Shown piece by piece: positions 1 to 5,624 of a stretch of 5,624 nucleotides of DNA; the first letter of the stretch is position 1; the number at the start of each line of letters is the position of its first letter. The DNA comes from Bacteroidetes/Chlorobi group bacterium ChocPot_Mid (GTDB lineage: Bacteria; Bacteroidota; Ignavibacteria; Kapaibacteriales; UBA2268). The notes beneath the pieces were generated by a model. That model had not been told where the DNA came from. It searched no databases and worked only from the letters and a program-made list of their open reading frames with translations. The stretch covers positions 1 to 5,624 of the forward strand of contig RCNQ01000301.1 in assembly GCA_003731675.1 (NCBI GenBank), written 5' to 3'. Made by a program: the position numbers and the translations under genes.

Positions 1-1791
1 AAAGTAGTAGATTCTCTGAGATATGTCGAATTGGTTGAATACGGCAATTATGAAAATAGAGATTATTACACAACGACAAAATATAAAATTGCTGACGGGA
101 AAAATGGACCAGTTAATTGGGTGGAATTACCTTATGATAAATATTATTGGTACATTGTACACCCTAAGTTAAACGCTGAAGGTGTATGGGTTCAGGACGA
201 TATTAACGATCAGCAACAGCGTACTTGGGGATATTCATGGAGAGAGTATATTTGGTCTAATCCTGACCCACAACATAATTATACATCAGTGAATTTAAGT
301 GCAAATGGTATAACAGTTGATTATATTCCAAGATTTGGTGCAATGATGCAAAATCCTGATGTCCTTTGGAATAGAAATAAGAATTATTACCTGTTCGGAA
401 GACCTCTACAAGTTTATGAACATGCGTTGGATTTATTAGGTAATTGGGGTTCTTGCGCAATACCAGCAGACCCAATTGCAAATCAACCAAGAGCAATACA
501 TCCTAATCAGGTTCTTTATTACCATAGAGGCAGATGTGGTGAAGATTCTTATTTGATGACAGCCGCTTGCCGAACTGCATTGATTCCTGCAATATGCTCA
601 GGAACTTCACGCGAAGACCATGTTTGGGACCAATTCTGGGATAAAGACTGGAATCATTTCGAATTTTTCCGAGGAGGTTTGGCTTACAGTGGTTGGGGAT
701 GGACTAATCTTATGGATATGGGTGGTTATGAAGAATTATCTCCTGATTATTGGGTATTATCTTTTGTTCATGGATACAGACCCGATGGATTTATTTTCAA
801 TCATACAAAGTACTACACAAAAACCTGTGAACTGAAACTGAAATTAGTTGATAATAATAATCTCCCACTTGATGGTATTCAAACAAAAATATTTGCAAGA
901 CCCGGACATAACAATGACCCGAATGATAATGGCATTTTATATGCAGGACAGGCATTTTCAAATAGCAATGGTGATGTAAGTATTCTTGCAGGTGACAGGA
1001 AGGTTTATTACCTGCAATTTTATCATCCCAAGACAGGTACTCTCCCTGCTGAAGGACAAGTATATAGATTTACTTCAGAATCTGTTTTAACTACTTATGA
1101 CAGAATCTATGATGGAGGAACAGTAAAAATACCTGTGAATATTCAGAAATTACAAGCAACTTCAGAGCATGCTCCTGCATCGGGGCAATATGGATTTCAC
1201 TTGAAATGGAAAGCTACTGAAATAGTTACTGGTATTAACGATTTAGATTTTCAAAAAAGTAAATTTTATTTCTGGAATGATTCTGTTGGTTCTGTCTCCT
1301 TCTTTTTATGCGATGAGGATAATTTTAATAAATTTAAAAATAATCTCCCTTTTGATGCTTATGAAGTTTATAATTATACTGACAGCGGAGATGTAAATAT
1401 TGCTTTACCCACAGGTGATAAATGGTATGTTGTATTATCCAATACTCAGTCATACAATAATTATCAAAATATAGATGCAAAATGTGAACTTTTAGAAGAT
1501 GTTCAGACTTCTATATTAATCAATGGAGACCCTGTATTATTGGTTGAAGACAAGAATGTAGATAAAATAAAATTTAATGTATATCCTAATCCATTTACAG
1601 AGCATTGCAATCTTGAGTTACCCGAGAATATCGAAAGAGTTGAAATTTATAATTATATTGGTGAAAAAGTTGATTCCATAAATTATCCGTTCATTTGGAA
1701 ACCCAACAAAGATTTGTTAAACGGGTTATATTTATTTAAAGCAATATCCGAAGATAAAGTTTTAGTGACACAAGGCATATTAATCCGTTAA
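1..1791 (+). CDS. Secreted transglutaminase/PNGase-like protein with T9SS C-terminal sorting domain (5' partial)
   Basis: The frame is open from base 1 to the TAA at 1789-1791, giving 596 residues. The TTG at 31 is internal and the true start lies upstream. Residues 170-225 form a transglutaminase-like core resembling peptide:N-glycanase: GRCGED with Cys179, then DHVWDQFW with His207, then WNHFEF, where the third catalytic position seems to be Glu221 rather than the usual Asp. Residues about 275-365 look like a carboxypeptidase-regulatory or Ig-like beta module (LVDNNNLPLDG, SNSNGDVSI). Residues about 390-505 are a second beta-rich domain (SVSFFLCDEDNFNKF, then KWYVVLSNTQS). Residues 521-596 are a Por secretion tail with YPNPF at 528-532, ending in GLYLFKAISEDKVLVTQGILIR-type strands. 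In this family the tail directs export through the outer membrane by type IX secretion and is normally cleaved. Activity is inferred: peptidase, amidase or crosslinking are all possible, as is an inactive fold. Confidence is high for the fold and tail, low for the substrate. Confidence 0.85.
   Translation, partial: KVVDSLRYVELVEYGNYENRDYYTTTKYKIADGKNGPVNWVELPYDKYYWYIVHPKLNAEGVWVQDDINDQQQRTWGYSWREYIWSNPDPQHNYTSVNLSANGITVDYIPRFGAMMQNPDVLWNRNKNYYLFGRPLQVYEHALDLLGNWGSCAIPADPIANQPRAIHPNQVLYYHRGRCGEDSYLMTAACRTALIPAICSGTSREDHVWDQFWDKDWNHFEFFRGGLAYSGWGWTNLMDMGGYEELSPDYWVLSFVHGYRPDGFIFNHTKYYTKTCELKLKLVDNNNLPLDGIQTKIFARPGHNNDPNDNGILYAGQAFSNSNGDVSILAGDRKVYYLQFYHPKTGTLPAEGQVYRFTSESVLTTYDRIYDGGTVKIPVNIQKLQATSEHAPASGQYGFHLKWKATEIVTGINDLDFQKSKFYFWNDSVGSVSFFLCDEDNFNKFKNNLPFDAYEVYNYTDSGDVNIALPTGDKWYVVLSNTQSYNNYQNIDAKCELLEDVQTSILINGDPVLLVEDKNVDKIKFNVYPNPFTEHCNLELPENIERVEIYNYIGEKVDSINYPFIWKPNKDLLNGLYLFKAISEDKVLVTQGILIR
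1561..1788 (+). other. T9SS type A (Por) sorting domain coding segment
   Basis: Residues 521-596 of the secreted protein carry the usual elements of a Por tail: a leading VYPNPF motif, a central strand VEIYNYIGEKV, an NGLYLFKA turn-and-strand, and a closing VLVTQGILIR strand at the extreme C-terminus. The order and the roughly 75-residue length fit the family. It marks the protein as a cargo of type IX secretion and is the strongest phylum clue in the window. Confidence 0.85.
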
Positions 1792-1817
1792 AGAATAATC
1801 TAAGGAAAAATAAATAA

Positions 1818-2201
1818 TTATATTTCTTCAACTTCCCATATCTCATTAACATAAAGACCAATTATTTTGCAGTCCTTATATTTGTGTCTGAGTAAATAAA
1901 TAGAACTGTTAATTTGCTTAACTTGTTCCATTTTGTTAAGTGGATTTCTTGCACAATCCTGATGCCCGACAACTGCAATAACCCTTGAGAAATGTTTATT
2001 TATAGAGATATCAATTCTCTCGAAAATTGAATTTAAAATTATCTCATTATCAGCTTCAGCCAGATATTTGATTGGTCCAGCTTCGGTTATCATATCTACA
2101 TATTCAACATTAAATTTCGTTTTCATGTAATCTATGACAGGTAATTGTGTTCTTCCATCCATACAATTAATTACTGTACAAAATTTATTTTTATTGTTCA
2201 T
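1818..2201 (-). CDS. Short beta-carbonic-anhydrase-like zinc protein
   Basis: A complete 127-residue cytosolic protein with no signal peptide or membrane segment. Near the N-terminus is INCMDGR (Cys13, Asp15, Arg17), and in the middle is VVGHQDCARNP (His80, Cys83). Together these give the Cys/His/Cys zinc ligands and the Asp-Arg dyad of beta-class carbonic anhydrases, which interconvert CO2 and bicarbonate. YVDMITEAGP (residues 34-43) sits where beta-CAs usually have a RNAG-type loop. At 127 residues it is well short of the roughly 200 usual for active enzymes, and it resembles the small 'putative carbonic anhydrase' group found in anaerobes, whose activity is uncertain to me. It is the last gene of the minus-strand run, 26 bp after the transporter. 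No Shine-Dalgarno is visible before the ATG, so it may depend on translation of the gene before it. The fold is well supported; the enzymatic role is inference. Confidence 0.8.
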   Translation of the reverse strand: MNNKNKFCTVINCMDGRTQLPVIDYMKTKFNVEYVDMITEAGPIKYLAEADNEIILNSIFERIDISINKHFSRVIAVVGHQDCARNPLNKMEQVKQINSSIYLLRHKYKDCKIIGLYVNEIWEVEEI

Positions 2202-2227
2202 ATAATTTCAAATTTAATTTAACATTA

Positions 2228-3739
2228 TTATTTAGCTAAAAGCACAGGCATTCCCATTAAGGGCCATATTAACCAAATGAAAATTCCTAACACTACCATA
2301 AGAATAATACTCATAGGTATTCCTGCTTTTAAAAATTCGCCACTTGTAAATTGTCTGCTTTCATAAGCAATTGCATTTGGTGCCGCTCCTATTAATAACA
2401 TGAAAGGCATTCCAGCTGTAACTAAACTGGCGAATATTATAACGTGAGGTGCAACGCCAAGATATTGACAAGTTGCTAAAGCGACAGGCAATGTTATCGC
2501 AATAGCGGCGACATTCATAATAAAATTTGTCATTATCAACACAAAGAATGCTGTCATTATAACAAATACAAACCAACTCGAATTCTGAAAAAGTTTCAGC
2601 CAGTTTACAGCCATCCAATCAGCGGCACCTGTCTTCCAAAGGCAAAAGCCAATGCACATTGCACCACCAAATAAAAGAATAATATTCCAAGGAACATCTT
2701 CGAGGTCTTTTACATCAAGAATCTTAAAGACAAAGAATGAAACTGTCGTTATCAATAGAATACCGCTTTTATTCAAGCTTTCAAGAGCAGGAACAAATGA
2801 CCTCAGACTGAGAAGAAGAATAGCACTAAAAACAATAATTAATGTTAATGCTTCATTCCTGTTCATACTTCCTAATTTATCACTTAACATTTTAACTTTG
2901 TCGGATAAACCAGGAATTGATGGACGCTCAGGTTTATACATAATTAATAAAAATATCCAAATAAGAAAAACCATTGTCAGACCAACTGGAAGCATATAAT
3001 AGGATAATTCAAAAAAACCGATTTCATGCCCGGTAATATTTTTAAAAAATCCAAGAGCGACAGCACCCCTCGCAGAACCAAGTAATGTGATTATACTCCC
3101 TGCACCCGCAACGAATGCCATCCCGATGAACAGTCCTTTTCCAAATTTTGTTACCGTCCCTTCCGGGTCATACAGACTATAAATTGTCATTAACAACGGA
3201 AATGTAGCAGCAGCTACAGCCGTATGTGCCATAATTAAAGTGAGCAAAGCTACCATAAGAAACGAACCAAGATATATCATTGAAGTCTTTTCACCAACCA
3301 CAGAAAGCATCTTATAAGCCATCCGTTTGGTAAGCCCAGTTTTTGCGAATGCTAATCCGATTACAATAGAAGCAAAAATAAACCAGACGCTCGGGTCCAT
3401 AAAATCAGTAAATACTACTTGAGGGTCTCTGATAAGAAAAAGTGCCTGAACAACACCAATCATAATAGCTGTAACCCCAATAGGTACAACTTCGAATATC
3501 CACCAGACAGATGCTAATAAAAATAGCCCAATAGCAGCTTTACCTTCTCTTGTTAGCTGGAATACCTTGCCTGCCGGGTCAACCGCCGCTCCCCAGTCAG
3601 GTGAAAAATAAACAACAAAAAACAAAAACAATCCTAATAGAATAAAAATGATTCTCTTCCAATCAATAGGTTGTCTTTCATCCCTTGCTAAGAAAACTCT
3701 GTTTTTTTCCCGAACCTTTTTTTCGCGTCCGTTAGCCAT
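2228..3739 (-). CDS. DASS/SLC13-family anion transporter, divergent signature motifs
   Basis: A 503-residue inner-membrane protein, a normal length for the divalent anion:Na+ symporter family. A basic cytoplasmic tail (residues 1-29) is followed by about 11-12 hydrophobic segments in two repeats. Family landmarks are VWWIFEVVPIGVTA (78-91), a hairpin-like segment at 160-185, DVPWNIILLFGGA (348-360) and GAAPNAIAYES (451-461). Family members usually import dicarboxylates, citrate or sulfate with sodium. Here the SNT signature of the first half reads AHT (171-173), that of the second half reads MNV (408-410), and the first-half loop that normally resembles GTPPN reads GSARG (221-225). Substrate and ion coupling therefore cannot be assumed. 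The start is supported by AGGATG five bases upstream. It follows the CBS gene by 34 bp and precedes the carbonic-anhydrase-like gene by 26 bp. The family is secure; the substrate is unknown. Confidence 0.85.
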   Translation of the reverse strand: MANGREKKVREKNRVFLARDERQPIDWKRIIFILLGLFLFFVVYFSPDWGAAVDPAGKVFQLTREGKAAIGLFLLASVWWIFEVVPIGVTAIMIGVVQALFLIRDPQVVFTDFMDPSVWFIFASIVIGLAFAKTGLTKRMAYKMLSVVGEKTSMIYLGSFLMVALLTLIMAHTAVAAATFPLLMTIYSLYDPEGTVTKFGKGLFIGMAFVAGAGSIITLLGSARGAVALGFFKNITGHEIGFFELSYYMLPVGLTMVFLIWIFLLIMYKPERPSIPGLSDKVKMLSDKLGSMNRNEALTLIIVFSAILLLSLRSFVPALESLNKSGILLITTVSFFVFKILDVKDLEDVPWNIILLFGGAMCIGFCLWKTGAADWMAVNWLKLFQNSSWFVFVIMTAFFVLIMTNFIMNVAAIAITLPVALATCQYLGVAPHVIIFASLVTAGMPFMLLIGAAPNAIAYESRQFTSGEFLKAGIPMSIILMVVLGIFIWLIWPLMGMPVLLAK

Positions 3740-3744
3740 AACAA

Positions 3745-3750
3745 CATCCT
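3745..3750 (-). promoter_or_regulatory. Ribosome binding site for the transporter gene
   Basis: On the minus strand AGGATG lies five bases before the ATG at 3737-3739. It supports that start over any internal Met. The ATG inside AGGATG is in another frame. Confidence 0.5.
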
Positions 3751-3773
3751 AAAATTTATTTATAAATATCTTT

Positions 3774-4304
3774 TCACTCGATTTCAAGAGATTTACGAAT
3801 TTCGTCCATAACCTCAACAGTCCTTATCACCCCGATTACCTCCCCATTTTTAAGTACCGGTAATAAACTGTATTGCTGGTCAGTCATCTCATAAATAATT
3901 TTAATTAAATGGTCATCGTGATTAACTGTATGAGTTACTTTAATCATCACTTCACTAATTGGTTTATTAGCCATATCCTGAATTATATTATTAAACCTTT
4001 CGAAAGCAAGTTCTAACAAATTCGGGTCATCTTCAACTTTATAAATCAATTGAGGATGGGTAACACAATGTCCAAAAAAACACTTTGGCTGAAATCCTCT
4101 CATAATATCCCTGCGCCTGACCATACCAATAAGCTTGTTCTCATCATCAAAAACAAGAATGGCTCTTGTCAAAGAAGTCTTTCCATTCAGCTCCAATCTG
4201 GTGTTATAAAAAAGAGAAATTGTCTCTTTTATAGTTGCTTTATATGATATATGAGGATACTTTTCGATAGGTATCATCAAATCAATTGCTGTTGTATCTT
4301 TCAT
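3774..4304 (-). CDS. Two-CBS-domain regulatory protein
   Basis: A complete 176-residue soluble protein. CBS domain 1 spans about residues 4-70 (AIDLMIPIEKYPHISYKATI, then RAILVFDDENKLIGMVRRRDIMRG). CBS domain 2 spans about 115-170 (PISEVMIKVTHTV, then YSLLPVLKNGEVIGVIRTVEVMDEI). Paired CBS domains form a Bateman module that typically binds adenine nucleotides or similar ligands and acts allosterically on a partner. No catalytic domain is present, so it should work through another protein. The linker of about 45 residues is longer than usual and carries a Cys/His cluster, Cys75, His79, Cys80 and His83. The gene sits between the kinase (34 bp upstream) and the transporter (34 bp downstream), which makes either a plausible partner. 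A strong Shine-Dalgarno fixes the start. The fold is firm; ligand and target are inference. Confidence 0.88.
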   Translation of the reverse strand: MKDTTAIDLMIPIEKYPHISYKATIKETISLFYNTRLELNGKTSLTRAILVFDDENKLIGMVRRRDIMRGFQPKCFFGHCVTHPQLIYKVEDDPNLLELAFERFNNIIQDMANKPISEVMIKVTHTVNHDDHLIKIIYEMTDQQYSLLPVLKNGEVIGVIRTVEVMDEIRKSLEIE

Positions 4305-4310
4305 ATTTTA

Positions 4311-4318
4311 TCTCCTTT
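4311..4318 (-). promoter_or_regulatory. Strong Shine-Dalgarno for the CBS gene
   Basis: The minus strand reads AAAGGAGA, then six bases (TAAAAT), then the ATG at 4302-4304. This near-ideal anti-16S match fixes the start. It is also a mild taxonomic hint, because many classical Bacteroidia rarely use such sites. Confidence 0.75.
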
Positions 4319-4338
4319 ACATAATTTGTTACATACTA

Positions 4339-5624
4339 TTAATAAGGCAATTTGATTGTAAAAGTAGTTCCTTTTTTATATATACTTTCCACTTCAATAT
4401 TACCTCCAAGATTCTTGATTATTCCATAACTAACCGATAAACCCAAACCAGTCCCTTTCCCAACATCTTTTGTTGTGAAAAAAGGCATAAAAATCTTTCC
4501 AATATCTTCCTCCTTAATTCCTTTTCCAGTGTCAGAGATTGAAATTATAATAAAATGATTATCACAACTGGTAGAAATAGTGATTTTCCCAGGTGGAGTA
4601 ATTGCATCAGCCGCATTATTGATGATGTTCAAAAAAACTTGTTTCAGCTGATTACTATCTGTGGTGATTATCGGTAAATTATTTTGAAATTTTCTGATGA
4701 TTTCAATGTTGGATACAGAAAATTCACGTTCAAAAAATCCATCAATCAAATCGTTGATGATATCATTAATATTGTGTTGCCTCAATTCAATGCCATCTTG
4801 CCGGACAAAACTTAATAATTTTCTTGTTATGTCCCTACATCTGAAAACAGCTTCGTGAATATGTTCAAGATGCGGTTCTAAATCTTCGGGTGAATTTTTT
4901 AATCCAAATTTGGGGTCCATTTTATCCTTGATTAATCCGACTTCACTTGCTATAATAGCCAAAGGATTATTAATTTCATGAGCAATACCACCTGCCAACT
5001 CACCTACTGATGCAAGTTTCGAAGCATGTTCAAGCTGACTTCTGGCGATATCTTTTTCAATTTGCATTTGTGCAATTTTATTAGCTCTGAATATAACCAT
5101 AATAACAAGGATGAATAATATTATCAATGAAATTATAATAAGTGAAGAATGTAAACCAAGATAATTATCTTCTGAATATTTCCTGCTGACAATAACTGCC
5201 CAATCAACTTCATCAAGCCATGAATAAGCATAATCAATTGTCTTGTCTCCGATTTTTACTTTGCTTATACCTGTTTTAGTGTCAATTTTCGGAATAATCG
5301 GAGATTTATCCAGCACTTTCCCTTTGTCTGAGGATACTAACTGATAATGTCCCTTTCTGTTAACTATCGAAATGTTAACATCACCGACTTGCTCACTGCT
5401 TGTCATAAATTCATATATTTTTTGGGGGTCTAATGATGATTTAATTACATAATACTTCCCATTGACAACCCGATTTACAGCAATTGTGAAGTGTGGTTTA
5501 TTCCTAAGTCCCAAATATATGTCAGTGATAACATATCTTCTTTCGAGTTTCCTCAAATTAATATACCATGGTTCCTTACTATAATCCTTACTTTTTAGAA
5601 TAGTCATAGGTCCCGAGTATGAAA
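4339..5624 (-). CDS. dCACHE sensor histidine kinase (5' partial)
   Basis: The frame stays open through the right edge: five more codons, reading SYSGP, precede the Met at 5605-5607, so that Met is internal and the N-terminus is outside the window. Residues are counted from that Met. Residues 1-148 are the distal part of an extracytoplasmic double-CACHE domain (LKSKDYSKEPWY, DIYLGLRNKPHFTIAVNRV, SWLDEVDWAVIVSR), which usually binds small organic ligands. A membrane segment spans 153-173. A short helical linker without a recognisable HAMP leads to the HisKA box GELAGGIAHEINNPL, with phospho-acceptor His210. The ATPase domain has the N box (QVFLNIINNAADAI, 323-336), G1 box (DTGKGI, 359-364), F box (FMPFFTT, 373-379) and G2 box (GTGLGL, 385-390), ending at residue 422. 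All catalytic motifs are intact. No response regulator is visible; it may lie upstream. It is the first visible gene of the minus-strand operon. Confidence 0.92.
   Translation of the reverse strand, partial: SYSGPMTILKSKDYSKEPWYINLRKLERRYVITDIYLGLRNKPHFTIAVNRVVNGKYYVIKSSLDPQKIYEFMTSSEQVGDVNISIVNRKGHYQLVSSDKGKVLDKSPIIPKIDTKTGISKVKIGDKTIDYAYSWLDEVDWAVIVSRKYSEDNYLGLHSSLIIISLIILFILVIMVIFRANKIAQMQIEKDIARSQLEHASKLASVGELAGGIAHEINNPLAIIASEVGLIKDKMDPKFGLKNSPEDLEPHLEHIHEAVFRCRDITRKLLSFVRQDGIELRQHNINDIINDLIDGFFEREFSVSNIEIIRKFQNNLPIITTDSNQLKQVFLNIINNAADAITPPGKITISTSCDNHFIIISISDTGKGIKEEDIGKIFMPFFTTKDVGKGTGLGLSVSYGIIKNLGGNIEVESIYKKGTTFTIKLPY

Noticed and set aside
257..835. Open frames antisense (257-496) and out of frame (620-835) within the secreted protein gene.
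   Set aside because: Both are contained in a gene with coherent domains. Their translations resemble no family I know.
1803..1828. Possible bidirectional terminator hairpin at the convergent junction (AAGGAAAAATA paired with TATATTTCTT around a 6-base loop).
   Set aside because: The stem is almost all A-T with one mismatch and one G-T pair, overlaps the stop of the carbonic-anhydrase-like gene and lacks a clear T-run. Such pairings are expected by chance in AT-rich DNA.
2209..2216. TAAATTTG on the minus strand, matching the Bacteroidota -7 promoter consensus TAnnTTTG, just upstream of the carbonic-anhydrase-like gene.
   Set aside because: It lies only seven bases before the ATG, has no TTTG-type -33 partner at the right distance, and the region is so A/T-rich that the match is weak evidence.
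2652..2999. Open frame of 115 codons on the plus strand opposite the transporter gene.
   Set aside because: It lies wholly antisense to a well-supported membrane protein gene, has no recognisable domain, and is explained as a shadow of the opposite frame.
5605..5607. ATG as the start of the histidine kinase.
   Set aside because: The frame continues upstream to the window edge and the residues before it (SYSGP) fit the CACHE domain, so this Met is internal.

Overview
The window is AT-rich bacterial DNA, probably from the Bacteroidota/Ignavibacteriota/Kapabacteria side of the tree. The best clue is the plus-strand protein, which ends in a type IX secretion (Por) sorting domain, a system confined to that superphylum. 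Some minus-strand genes have clear Shine-Dalgarno sites (AAAGGAGA before the CBS gene), so SD-poor classical Bacteroidia seem less likely than a deeper lineage. The phylum call is inference.

Layout. Positions 1-1791 (+) hold the C-terminal 596 residues of a secreted protein: a PNGase/transglutaminase-like cysteine core, beta-rich modules and a T9SS tail. Its N-terminus lies left of the window. It converges, across only 26 bp, on a minus-strand run of four genes. In transcription order these are a dCACHE sensor histidine kinase (5624-4339, N-terminus off the right edge), a two-CBS-domain protein (4304-3774), a DASS/SLC13-type membrane transporter (3739-2228) and a short beta-carbonic-anhydrase-like protein (2201-1818). 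The gaps are 34, 34 and 26 bp with no recognisable terminator or promoter, so the four look like one operon. No intergenic stretch exceeds 34 bp, and I see no RNA gene, mobile element, repeat array or CRISPR.

How the genes may work together. The kinase should sense a small extracellular ligand through its periplasmic CACHE domain. The transporter should move an anion across the inner membrane. The CBS protein could tie transport or signalling to adenine-nucleotide state, and the carbonic-anhydrase-like protein could act on CO2/bicarbonate or have lost that role. The transporter keeps the DASS fold but has lost the SNT signature in both halves and the usual TPPN loop in its first half, so its substrate or coupling ion may differ from classical dicarboxylate/sulfate carriers. 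That link is the most interesting hypothesis here, but the sequence alone does not prove it. The secreted plus-strand gene appears unrelated to the operon.
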